In this document: positions 16,931-25,689 of the stretch, piece by piece
Layout of the letters: the number at the start of each line of letters is the position of its first letter
Numbering within the stretch: position 1 is the stretch's first letter
From: Armatimonadota bacterium
GTDB lineage: Bacteria > Armatimonadota > Fimbriimonadia > Fimbriimonadales > Fimbriimonadaceae
Reading direction: 5' to 3'
Length of the DNA: 64,000 nucleotides
NCBI GenBank assembly: GCA_027451905.1
Contig: DAIDHV010000003.1
Coordinates: 372,001 to 436,000 of the forward strand
Made by a program: the position numbers and the translations under genes
The notes under the pieces: model-generated
Seen by the model: only the letters and a program-made list of their open reading frames with translations
What the model was told of the DNA's origin: nothing
The model's database searches: none

Positions 16931-19591
16931 GGTCTTTCGTTTCACTGACTTTGGTGCTGCCGACTTTTTAGCCGTCTTTTTCCACGACGGCTTTTGACTT
17001 GGGCCCGCTTCTCGCTTTTTCTGGAGCAGTTCCTGGGCTTGGACCAGTTCTAAGGAAATGGGATCGGTTCCTTTTGGAAGGGTTGCATTCGTGGTTCCGT
17101 CAGACACGTAGGCGCCAAATCGGCCAGAAATAACCTTGATCTGGGCTCCATCTACGGTGCCAAAGTCTTTGAGTATCGCGGGGCCAGCTGAAGCCGTCTT
17201 GCCTTTGGGCGCAGCAAGGATGGCAACTGCTTCTCCAACCGAGATCATAAAACCATCCCTCCAATTGGGAAGCGTCCTACGCTCGGTTCCCGACTCTAAG
17301 TAGCCACCGAACTTACCCATTTTGTACAAAATATCTTCTCCGGTTTGAGGGTTCTTGCCGACCGTTCTCGGAAGAAGGCAAAGCTGATGGATATCGTCTT
17401 GAGACAAATCGAACGGCGAAACATTGGGCAAGGAAATGAATCTTGGTTTGGTTTTCGATTCGATTTCTTCCTCCGTTTGCTCGACCTGCAGGTAGTACCC
17501 CCCTCGATTTTTCAGCAGGAGGTTTCTGCCGGTCACAGGATCGATGCCGAATGGCTCTTCCTTGCCTTTCTTTCCATCTAAGAGTTCCACCGCCCTCGCT
17601 ATAGTCAAGTCAGCAGGGATTGTGTCTTCCGGGATTGAAGCGAATTTTTTGGATTCGCGAGGGCCCTGCTGAAGGAAGGCGTCTCCCTCTCGACTGATTC
17701 TAATCACAATGTCTTCTCCTGTTTCTGGGTGCTTGCCAAGGTGAAAAGCAGGGAAGGGGATTTCCGCCTTTCTGGTGTCGACAGCTGTTTTCAGGCCATT
17801 GTTGCCCAAGAAAAAATCCTTCAGATAGTCGCTCCGCTTCGATTTTCCTTCTGCAATTTCATCAAGAGACTCGTCCATTTGGCGGGTGAAATCGAGAGAT
17901 GCAAATTCTTGAAAGTGATTTTCTAAAAGGTCCATAACCAAAAAGGCCTTAAAGGTTGGCACCAAGTAGTTTTTCACTTTTCTCACATAATTCCGCCCGG
18001 GACCGATAACTCCTAGGATCGAGGCGTAAGTGCTGGGCCTGCCAACGCCGTGCTGCTCTAATGCCTTGATTAAAGTTGCCTCTGTATAGCGAGAAGGCGG
18101 CTTGGTTGAATGACCAACCGCGTTGACCTTTTGACAATTTAAGATGTTTCCCTTGGCCATTGGAGGCAAGATCCGATTCTCATCATCTAGATCAGAGTCA
18201 GATTCATCAATTCCTTCCTGATAGACACGCCGATACCCATCAAACAAGACCTGCTGACCGTTTGCCTGGAAGGTAAGCGCCTCTTGACCCACCGAAACCT
18301 TGATTTGGGCGGTGGTTTGCAGGGTTAAAGCTGGCTTCATTTGGCAAGCAACTGTGCGTTTCCAGATCAGATCATAAAGCTTGAACTGTTCAGCGGTCAA
18401 AGATTTGCTGAGGGCGTCTGGCTTAAGCTGAGGATCGGTTGGTCTGATCGCTTCGTGGGCTTCCTGAGCGTTCCTAACCTTACTGGAATAGGTTCGAGAT
18501 TTGTCTGGCAAGCAGTCAGGATATTGAGATCGGATGTACGAGCGCAATCCATCTACCGCGGTGGAAGCCAAGTTCAAACTATCGGTTCTCATGTAAGTGA
18601 TGAGACCTTGGAGTTGGCCGTTGACAGTAACCCCTTCGTAGAGTCCTTGAGCAATGCGCATGGTCTGTTCCCCTGACCAACCAAATTTTCGATTGGCTTC
18701 TTGCTGCAAAGTCGTGGTCATAAACGGCGGTTTGGGAGAATCGGAAACTTCCTTTTGCTCAAGGCTCTCAACCGTCCAAGGAGAGGCCTTGGCAGAGAGC
18801 TCGGCAAGACTCTTAGCTTCAGATTCCAGCAAGTGCCGAACAACTTTTTTGCCTGGTTTTAGCTGGCCAGTCGTTGGTTCGAAGTCTTGAGATCCGGCAA
18901 TGGCAACTGAATTGATCTGCTTGAGAACTGCAGGAAAGGATTTTCCCGCAGTTTCTAGGGTCGCGGTTAAATCCCAGTAGGCTGCCTCTCTAAACTGCAT
19001 CCGCTCCTTTTCGCGGTCAACAATGAGTTTGACCGCGGGGGTTTGAACCCGACCGGCACTAAGGTTGGGCCGAATTTTGGTCCATAAAATGGGGGATAAG
19101 GTGTAGCCAAAGAGCCGATCAAGGACACGTCTGGCTTCCTGAGCCTCAACTAAGTCTTGATCAATTTGCCGAGGATGGTCCAGGGCGTATTTTATGGCGT
19201 CTTTTGTGATCTCGTGAAAGGCAATTCTTTTGATTTTCACTGACTTTGATGGCTTGAGCACTTCAAGAAGGTGCCAGGAAATAGATTCTCCTTCTCGGTC
19301 TTCGTCAGTAGCTAACACAAGCTCCGTTTTTCCCTTTAAAGCGCCTCTTAGCTTGCTGACCTGTTTTAGTTTTTCCGGGGTGACCTCGTAAAGGGGGGTG
19401 AAATCGTTATCTATATCAACTGCAAATTGGGACCACCACTGTTTTTTAAGCTCCGGAGGAAGTTTGCTGCCATTTTCTGGCAAGTCGCGAATATGGCCGA
19501 TGCTGGCTTCCACTTCATAATCGGAACCTAGATAGCCTCCAATGGTCTTGGCTTTCGCCGGTGATTCAACAATTACAAGTTTTGATGCCAT
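16922..19591 (-). CDS. topA: DNA topoisomerase I
   Basis: 889 residues, type IA topoisomerase relaxing negative supercoils. The Toprim domain has VIVESPAKAKTI (Glu9) and the acidic ATDEDREGE (95-103). The strand-cleaving tyrosine is Tyr333 in ITYMRTDS. FMTTTLQQEANRKFGWS and the RPNLSAGRVQTPA segment complete the core. Instead of Cys4 zinc fingers the C-terminus has Toprim_Crpt-type repeats (about 625-860), recognisable by segments such as GKNPQTGEDILYKMGKFGGYL and GRFGAYVSDG, ending in a Lys-rich tail. This resembles actinobacterial TopA C-terminal architecture. It is convergent with the infC operon and divergent from the transglutaminase gene. Confidence 0.95.
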   Translation of the reverse strand: MASKLVIVESPAKAKTIGGYLGSDYEVEASIGHIRDLPENGSKLPPELKKQWWSQFAVDIDNDFTPLYEVTPEKLKQVSKLRGALKGKTELVLATDEDREGESISWHLLEVLKPSKSVKIKRIAFHEITKDAIKYALDHPRQIDQDLVEAQEARRVLDRLFGYTLSPILWTKIRPNLSAGRVQTPAVKLIVDREKERMQFREAAYWDLTATLETAGKSFPAVLKQINSVAIAGSQDFEPTTGQLKPGKKVVRHLLESEAKSLAELSAKASPWTVESLEQKEVSDSPKPPFMTTTLQQEANRKFGWSGEQTMRIAQGLYEGVTVNGQLQGLITYMRTDSLNLASTAVDGLRSYIRSQYPDCLPDKSRTYSSKVRNAQEAHEAIRPTDPQLKPDALSKSLTAEQFKLYDLIWKRTVACQMKPALTLQTTAQIKVSVGQEALTFQANGQQVLFDGYRRVYQEGIDESDSDLDDENRILPPMAKGNILNCQKVNAVGHSTKPPSRYTEATLIKALEQHGVGRPSTYASILGVIGPGRNYVRKVKNYLVPTFKAFLVMDLLENHFQEFASLDFTRQMDESLDEIAEGKSKRSDYLKDFFLGNNGLKTAVDTRKAEIPFPAFHLGKHPETGEDIVIRISREGDAFLQQGPRESKKFASIPEDTIPADLTIARAVELLDGKKGKEEPFGIDPVTGRNLLLKNRGGYYLQVEQTEEEIESKTKPRFISLPNVSPFDLSQDDIHQLCLLPRTVGKNPQTGEDILYKMGKFGGYLESGTERRTLPNWRDGFMISVGEAVAILAAPKGKTASAGPAILKDFGTVDGAQIKVISGRFGAYVSDGTTNATLPKGTDPISLELVQAQELLQKKREAGPSQKPSWKKTAKKSAAPKSVKRKTKK

Positions 19592-19801
19592 TCTGAGTAA
19601 CCAAACAGTACTTAATGTCTATGTATGACGTCTTTAATACAGCGGTTTGCAATCCGGTTCCCAATTCTGGGAGAATCCATTGCTTTTTTCGCTGGATGAA
19701 CATGGGTTCAGCAAAAACTGCCAAACACAACGTCGCCAATGGAATGTACCGGATACTTTGAGTATTTGCATGACGTTGAGATATTGAGAGCAATTGAGAC
19801 T

Positions 19802-21253
19802 ATGAATAGTATTGGCATCCAACAATGGAAAACAGTTCCATTCTTGAGAAAAATGACCCTTGGGCTTGCCCTTTTTGGTTTGTCTGTTTTGGCGAGAGCC
19901 CAAACTAGCGGCTACCTTGGAATCTATGCACTAGGAAGCAAGTTAGGTTACTCTTCTTATCAAGAGACTCATACCATTCTTCACAACACTCCGGTTAAGG
20001 AGACGATGTCTTACACCCTGATCAAGGCCAATATGATGGGGACTTCGCTAAACGTCAAGGTTGATGGAAAGTCCTTTTATTCGGCGACGGGACCTGTGGA
20101 AATTGACTATGTGACCAGCAGCAATGGCCGCGATCAAGATATTACGGCTGAGTTCAAAGGGAAGAAGGTTTTTCTGGCTATCAACAATTCGGGTACTGTG
20201 AGCCATCTCACGCTTCCCATGCCTCCGGGACCCGTCACCGATGATCCTCTTTCGGGAGTGGTTTTAAGCGGTGTTAAAAAGAACAGCGACCGCGTGGTGT
20301 ATGTGCTTGATCCCACAACCGCAAGCTTTATTAAAACTAAAGTGCAATTCAAGGGAGAGACAAGTCTGACGATAAACGGCAAAAAAGAGTCTGCTTATTT
20401 GGTGCAATTTGTGGATCCTAGAGCCACGGAATATGTTTATCTAAAAGGCAACAAAGTCCTTGAAATTTTGGGGCCGATGGGGATGACGATGATTCCAGAA
20501 CCTAAAGACGTTGCCACCAAGGGATTTGGAGATTCTAAGGTTGATTTAGCTTTTGGATCGAGAATTGTGCCAAAGGTTCCTGATGGTGCCAAGCCCAATT
20601 GGGAGTTTTTAAGCCACTTGAAGGTTGAGATTTCAACCGCAGCTGGCGCGCCGAAAATCCCGACTTTGCCGGGCCAAACGGCTCGGATTGAAGGTGATAA
20701 GACTGTGGTTTCGATTGATCCGATTCCGTTTGAAAGTCCGGCTGGGGTCACCATCGCGGAAGCAGGCAAATTAAAACCGCAGTGGATTCAGCCCGATTTA
20801 GACGTACCATCAAATGAGGTCAGATTTAAGAAGCTTGCTCAATCTATTGTTGGCCCAACAACCGATGTTGCGGAAGCGGCAAGGAAGATTCAGAAGTGGG
20901 TATTCAGCATCATGACGCCTGATGCCTCGATTGGGGTGCTGAGGAATGCCAACGACGTTTTGGCTTCTAAGCGCGGCGTGTGCCGAGATTACGCCATTCT
21001 CTGCGCCACAATTTGCCGAGCCTCTGGCATTCCTGCAAAGCTCGTAACTGGGCTGGTTGATTGGGACGGAGATTATTACTACCACGCATGGGTTCTTTAC
21101 TACAATGGCAAGAACTGGGTTGGGCTTGATTCAACATGTCCCGACCGTCAGATGTGTGCTTCACACATTGCCCTTGCTTATGGTTCACTAGCTAAGGCTT
21201 TTCAAACAATCTTTTTACAAAATCCCACGATGACTGTCGTATCCTACAAATAG
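19802..21253 (+). CDS. Secreted transglutaminase-like cysteine protease-fold protein
   Basis: About 483 residues. The C-terminal domain is transglutaminase-like with the triad Cys (RGVCRDYAILC), His (YYHAWVLY) and Asp (GLDST). The N-terminal 300 residues are beta-rich and carry no recognised domain. A signal peptide (TLGLALFGLSVLARAQT) indicates export. ATG 19802 with a nearby GAGA is preferred; ATG 19739 adds 21 residues, and ATG 19853 would leave just the signal core. Secreted members of this superfamily are usually peptidases or amidases rather than crosslinkers, so the reaction is uncertain. It lies 15 bases upstream of the YacL-like gene. The 210-base gap before it holds no clear promoter. 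Confidence 0.8.
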   Translation: MNSIGIQQWKTVPFLRKMTLGLALFGLSVLARAQTSGYLGIYALGSKLGYSSYQETHTILHNTPVKETMSYTLIKANMMGTSLNVKVDGKSFYSATGPVEIDYVTSSNGRDQDITAEFKGKKVFLAINNSGTVSHLTLPMPPGPVTDDPLSGVVLSGVKKNSDRVVYVLDPTTASFIKTKVQFKGETSLTINGKKESAYLVQFVDPRATEYVYLKGNKVLEILGPMGMTMIPEPKDVATKGFGDSKVDLAFGSRIVPKVPDGAKPNWEFLSHLKVEISTAAGAPKIPTLPGQTARIEGDKTVVSIDPIPFESPAGVTIAEAGKLKPQWIQPDLDVPSNEVRFKKLAQSIVGPTTDVAEAARKIQKWVFSIMTPDASIGVLRNANDVLASKRGVCRDYAILCATICRASGIPAKLVTGLVDWDGDYYYHAWVLYYNGKNWVGLDSTCPDRQMCASHIALAYGSLAKAFQTIFLQNPTMTVVSYK

Positions 21254-21268
21254 AACAAAACCCCATTT

Positions 21269-22441
21269 ATGAGCAAACAAAAATCCGCACAGGAACCTCA
21301 AACTCCACCAAGAGAAAGCGCTGACGAATCGACCGGCCAGTTATCTAGGCGCAATCGGGGCTTGTATATTGCGGTTGTTATATCTTCGGTCTTAATTGGA
21401 AGCCTGTTTGCCTTTGTTGGGCCGTTCTTATTGGAACTCCTCTATAAAGCCATTAGCCAAAACTCAACCGAGCACTATAGCAATTCATGGTCTTGGCTTC
21501 CCTTTTTGCTTCTCGGGTTGATTATCGGAAGCTCATTGGGTCGAAGAGGATACTACGGCAGTGCCAAGCTTGCGGTTCGGTGGGAGAGAACTGATCGCGG
21601 AGATAAAGTCACCTTGTTTTTCGGATTCTTTGCTGGCTTGGTGATTAGTCTGCCGGTCTTGAGTTTGCTAATCTCGGCAAAGATTTCCGGCAAAGCTCTG
21701 CCACTCTTATCGGTCGGCGTGGTCCTCGGGTTTGTCTCACTGGCGGTGTACTTTTTGCAATCTATTCGAGATTTGCTTCCTTGGTATAAGCAATCGGGAG
21801 TTACCAAGCGGTCTGGCATAAAAATTCTCGATACTAACGTCATCATTGATGGTCGAATTTATGATGTTGCAAAAGCGGGGTTTTTGGATGGCGAACTTTA
21901 TGTTCCCAAGTTTGTCTTAGAAGAGCTCCAGTTTATTGCCGATAACCACGACGCATTGAAGCGCAACCGAGGAAGGCGAGGGCTTGATGTTTTGCGCCGA
22001 TTGCAAGCCGAGCTTGAACTAACAACCGGTGCCTACGACCGCTATGCGCCCGATCCCCATGAGCCGGTGGACAGCCGTCTTGTACGAATTGCCAAGGCGA
22101 TCGGAGCCGACATTGTTACCAACGATTGGAACTTAAATAATGTTGCTCGGCTCCAAGACGTGAGGATTCTTAGCCTCAATGAACTTGCCCTAACTTTGCG
22201 CCCCAACGTCCTTCCTGGCGAACCAATGAATCTTAGCATCCTGCGTGAAGGAAACCAGTATGGCCAAGGAGTTGGGTATCTGGATGACGGCACCATGGTG
22301 GTGGTAGAAAACGGAAGGGAACATATCGGGGAAACAAGAGATGTCACGGTTACCCAGGTCATTCAAACCGAAAGAGGCAAAATGATCTTTGCCGAAATTG
22401 AAGAATCGGGAAGCGAAGCCCGAGGTTCTAAAAAGCGTTGA
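21269..22441 (+). CDS. yacL: Membrane PIN/TRAM domain protein, YacL family
   Basis: 390 residues. Four hydrophobic segments in the first 175 residues precede a PIN nuclease-like domain (about 190-305) with ILDTNVIIDGRI, VLEELQFIAD, DSRLVRIAKAIGADIVTND: the acidic residues expected for a metal-dependent RNase are present. A TRAM-like RNA-binding domain (about 315-380) follows, with GEPMNLSILREGNQYGQGVGYL. The gene precedes ispD/ispF as yacL does in Bacillus, supporting the family call. The physiological role of YacL is not settled. Its TGA overlaps the TTG start of ispDF. Confidence 0.88.
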   Translation: MSKQKSAQEPQTPPRESADESTGQLSRRNRGLYIAVVISSVLIGSLFAFVGPFLLELLYKAISQNSTEHYSNSWSWLPFLLLGLIIGSSLGRRGYYGSAKLAVRWERTDRGDKVTLFFGFFAGLVISLPVLSLLISAKISGKALPLLSVGVVLGFVSLAVYFLQSIRDLLPWYKQSGVTKRSGIKILDTNVIIDGRIYDVAKAGFLDGELYVPKFVLEELQFIADNHDALKRNRGRRGLDVLRRLQAELELTTGAYDRYAPDPHEPVDSRLVRIAKAIGADIVTNDWNLNNVARLQDVRILSLNELALTLRPNVLPGEPMNLSILREGNQYGQGVGYLDDGTMVVVENGREHIGETRDVTVTQVIQTERGKMIFAEIEESGSEARGSKKR

Positions 22442-23601
22442 AGGTTGGAGTTGCGATTCTTGCGGCGGGAAGCAGCAGTCGGTTTGGAGCCGACAAAGTC
22501 CTACTTGAGTTAGGGGGAAGACCGGTTTGGGACTGGAGCGTCAGGACTTTTCGTGGCATCCAAGACGTCTGTGAAATCGTCATAGTAGCAGGTGAGAATC
22601 GCTCACAGATTGCCTCTAAGACGATCCTTCGCGTTGTCTCAGGTGGGCAAAGCCGACAATTGAGTTCTCGAATAGGGGTGGAAGCCCTGATGAAGAACTG
22701 CGACGTTATCCTGGTTCATGATGCGGCGCGTCCTTTTATTGACGAAGACTTGGTTACCAAAGTCATTGATGCAGCTCATCAGCATGGGGCAGCAGCTTTA
22801 GTGACTCCAGTTCCCGACACAATTCGGCAAAGGGTAGATGGAACCGCAACCCTTGTGGATCGATCCAGCCTTGAAGCCATGCAAACTCCCCAGGCTGCCA
22901 CCAGGGATAACTTTGCTAAAGCGTTTGCTTTTTTAGATGCCAATCCCGACCAAACATTTACGGACGACATGGCTCTAGTCGAGGCAGCGGGGATGAATTG
23001 GGTCCCTGTAATCGGATCAAAATTAAATTTTAAAATTACAGCAAAAGAAGATGCTGCGATTGCCAACGGGCTGCTGCGCCACGAAATGCGAACAGGCTTA
23101 GGATATGACGTTCATCGATTTTCTTCTCAACTCAGCAGACCCTTGTACCTAGGTGGTCGGCTATACCCCGGAGAAATAGGCTTAGAGGGGCATAGCGACG
23201 CAGACGTCATTCTCCATGCGGTTGTTGATGCACTGTTAGGGGCAGCGGCTCTTGGTGATATTGGGCAGCACTTTCCACCCACTGACGAAATTTGGAAGGA
23301 TTGCTCTTCTTTGCAATTTGTGCAGGCTGCCGGAAATTTGGTTGAGATGAACGGCTGGAAAATTGTCAACTTAGATATCGCGGTGATTGCAGAGGCACCA
23401 AAGATTATGCCTCATGCAACCGAGATGAGGCATAAAATAGCAACCCCGCTGGGGATCGGCGTCAATCAAGTTTCGATTAAGGCAACAACAAACGAGGGGT
23501 TGGGAGCTATTGGACGCAAAGAGGGGATTGCTGCCTTTGCAACGGCCTCGATAGAGCGGTATCAAGCCCCAAGCTGGATGCTTCCCACAACTTCCAATTA
23601 G
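22438..23601 (+). CDS. ispDF: Bifunctional IspD-IspF enzyme of the MEP isoprenoid pathway
   Basis: 387 residues fusing 2-C-methyl-D-erythritol 4-phosphate cytidylyltransferase (about 1-220; AILAAGSSSRFGADK, VHDAARPF, TDDMALVEAAG) and 2-C-methyl-D-erythritol 2,4-cyclodiphosphate synthase (about 222-380; GYDVHRF, GHSDADVILHAVVDALLGAAALGDIG, IKATTNEGLG). The DxH zinc ligands (GYDVH) and GHSDAD motif are intact. The fusion carries out steps 3 and 5 of the pathway; IspE, the intervening step, is not here. The start TTG at 22438 overlaps the yacL stop TGA, a coupled junction. There is no separate ribosome site other than those inside yacL. Confidence 0.95.
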   Translation: MKVGVAILAAGSSSRFGADKVLLELGGRPVWDWSVRTFRGIQDVCEIVIVAGENRSQIASKTILRVVSGGQSRQLSSRIGVEALMKNCDVILVHDAARPFIDEDLVTKVIDAAHQHGAAALVTPVPDTIRQRVDGTATLVDRSSLEAMQTPQAATRDNFAKAFAFLDANPDQTFTDDMALVEAAGMNWVPVIGSKLNFKITAKEDAAIANGLLRHEMRTGLGYDVHRFSSQLSRPLYLGGRLYPGEIGLEGHSDADVILHAVVDALLGAAALGDIGQHFPPTDEIWKDCSSLQFVQAAGNLVEMNGWKIVNLDIAVIAEAPKIMPHATEMRHKIATPLGIGVNQVSIKATTNEGLGAIGRKEGIAAFATASIERYQAPSWMLPTTSN

Positions 23602-23653
23602 CGAGATCTGACCGCGGCTTGCTAGCTGTGCGAAGGCATATTTTGTACCGAAC

Positions 23654-24157
23654 TCAGATGCGGAAATCCCTAATAATTCGAAGAGCTTCTTCTCGATCTT
23701 TCCAGCCCCTAATATCAACCGACTTGTTTTCTAATTGCTTATAGACTTCAAAAAAGTGAGTGATCTCCTTGGTGGTGTGCTCGTTGAGCTGGTCTAGGCT
23801 TTTTCGATATCCGTAGCGAGGATCTTTGACCGCGACGCACATGATTTTTTCATCAGGGCCATTTTCGTCCGTCATTTCAAGGACTCCAATCGCCGATGCC
23901 TCAATAATGCAGCCGGGAAATGTTGGGTGCGTGATCAAAACAAGGGCATCAACCGGGTCTCCGTCCAAATAGTGGGTTTCGGGAATATAGCCGTAGTCAA
24001 AAGGATAAAAAAGTGGAGAATAAAGCACGCGGTCAAGCCGAATCAAGCCAGTTTCTTTGTCAACCTCATATTTGTTGGTACTTCCTCTTGGGATTTCGAT
24101 GACGACGTTAAAAGATTCAGGAGCATTAGCCCCAATTTTGGCATTCAGCAAGGACAC
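23654..24157 (-). CDS. ppa: Family I inorganic pyrophosphatase
   Basis: 167 residues, typical for bacterial soluble PPase. It shows VVIEIPRGSTNKYEVDKETG, FYPFDYGYIPET and the signature DGDPVDALVL with its three metal-binding aspartates. It hydrolyses pyrophosphate to drive biosynthesis. The start is GTG at 24157, with AGGAAG about 12 bases upstream, a long spacing. It is 89 bases downstream of miaB and convergent with ispDF. Confidence 0.96.
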   Translation of the reverse strand: MSLLNAKIGANAPESFNVVIEIPRGSTNKYEVDKETGLIRLDRVLYSPLFYPFDYGYIPETHYLDGDPVDALVLITHPTFPGCIIEASAIGVLEMTDENGPDEKIMCVAVKDPRYGYRKSLDQLNEHTTKEITHFFEVYKQLENKSVDIRGWKDREEALRIIRDFRI

Positions 24158-24246
24158 AAGATTAGGTTACTTCCTAGCGAAAGTTTTGGAGTTCCCGCGC
24201 CAACGCTTCCCGATTTGTCAAGAATCAACCGGAACTCATTTGGCGC

Positions 24247-25668
24247 TTAATTGGGAAGCCCGACGGTGGTTCCGGTTAGCCCCCAATGATGGGCGCCAGT
24301 CGCGGAGACTTCAGCGATCCTACCTGCTCGTTCCCCGTTGGCTTCAAAACAAAAGTGAATGCCTTCACGAGTGTAGCCAGAAAGAAATCCAGGATCTCTT
24401 TGAGATGGCCCTTCAACTAAAACCTCAAAATTCTTGCCAATTAGACCCTCATGAATCTGCTTGGTGACTTCATCTTGCACTTTGAGCAACTGCTGAAGTC
24501 GCTCCATTTTGAGTTCACTGGGCACTTGTTCCATCGAGGCGGCAGGGGTACCTGGCCGGGGAGAATAGGCAAAGCAATAGGACCCATTGAACTTAAGCTC
24601 CTTAACCAAGGATAGCGTGGCTTCGAACTCGGCATTCGTTTCGCCAGGAAATCCAACTATGATGTCGGTCGTGATGCCAATTCCTGGCATCCTTTTTCTT
24701 AGTTTTCCAACAATCTTGGTAAAGCCTTCCACTGTATAAACGCGGTGCATCCGCTTGAGAAGGTCATCATGACCGGCCTGTAAGGGCATATGACATTGCT
24801 CCATCACTTTGGAATGGGTGGCAATAACTTCGATAAGTTCATCAGAAAAATCTCGCGGATAAGGGGACATGTACCGAATCCGCTCTAGTCCTTCTACGTT
24901 TTGCAGCTTGCTAAGAAGCTCGCTAAACCTAAACTTGCCGCCTGGAAGATTCTTACCATAAGAATTCACGGTTTGGCCCAGCAGAGTCACCTCTTTGGTG
25001 CCATTTCCAGCGAGAACTTGCACTTCGGAAACGACATCGTCAACTGGCCTTGACCGTTCTCTGCCCCGGGTTGTCGGCACGATGCAAAAGGTACAGAACT
25101 TATCGCAGCCATATTGGATCGGGACATAAGCCTTGATTTTTTTGACAGTTGGCACCAAGCGGGTTGGAATGTCGGCCACGGTGGCACCTTTGCGCTCTGG
25201 CAATGAGATCGATTTCAACCTGCGCTGTCCATGAAGAGCCTGTTGAACAAGCCCAGTGAGGTTTCCCAAATCTCCAGTTCCCAAAACAAAATTGACATGA
25301 GGGGCTCGTTTAAGAATCTCGTCGTACCTAGCTTGGGCCATGCAACCACACACGCCAATGATGGTTTCGGGATGATGCAATTTTAAGGCTTGCAACTCTC
25401 CTAGCATCGAAAAGGCTTTATCTTCTGGCTTTTTACGAACAGAGCAGGTGTTCAAGAGGATGATCCTTGCCAATTGGGGCCGAGCAACTTTTTTGAACCC
25501 CATTTTCTCGAGCTGGATTTGGAGCTGCTCGGAATCTTCTTCGTTCATTTGGCAACCCCAGGTTTGAATAAAGTAACCGTCTGGCCGGTAAGCCGATGGG
25601 ACAAAAGAAAGAAGAGAATCTTTTGGAACTGATTTTAGGGGGGTTGCAGTTACTGTATTGGAACTCAA
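24247..25668 (-). CDS. miaB: tRNA-2-methylthio-N6-dimethylallyladenosine synthase MiaB
   Basis: 473 residues. The N-terminal MTTase domain has Cys39 (TWGCQMNEEDSE), Cys75 (NTCSVRKK) and Cys109 for the auxiliary cluster. The radical-SAM cluster motif is GCDKFCTFC (Cys188, 192, 195). A C-terminal TRAM domain follows (about 395-465). The enzyme adds methylthio at C2 of i6A37 in tRNA. RGRERSRP and the overall length favour MiaB over RimO or MtaB. The true start may lie downstream of 25668: only 21 bases separate it from the divergent VKOR-DsbA reading frame and the first 28 residues are not conserved in type. Confidence 0.94.
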   Translation of the reverse strand: MSSNTVTATPLKSVPKDSLLSFVPSAYRPDGYFIQTWGCQMNEEDSEQLQIQLEKMGFKKVARPQLARIILLNTCSVRKKPEDKAFSMLGELQALKLHHPETIIGVCGCMAQARYDEILKRAPHVNFVLGTGDLGNLTGLVQQALHGQRRLKSISLPERKGATVADIPTRLVPTVKKIKAYVPIQYGCDKFCTFCIVPTTRGRERSRPVDDVVSEVQVLAGNGTKEVTLLGQTVNSYGKNLPGGKFRFSELLSKLQNVEGLERIRYMSPYPRDFSDELIEVIATHSKVMEQCHMPLQAGHDDLLKRMHRVYTVEGFTKIVGKLRKRMPGIGITTDIIVGFPGETNAEFEATLSLVKELKFNGSYCFAYSPRPGTPAASMEQVPSELKMERLQQLLKVQDEVTKQIHEGLIGKNFEVLVEGPSQRDPGFLSGYTREGIHFCFEANGERAGRIAEVSATGAHHWGLTGTTVGLPN

Positions 25669-25689
25669 TAGAACCTTAAAATACCCGCA

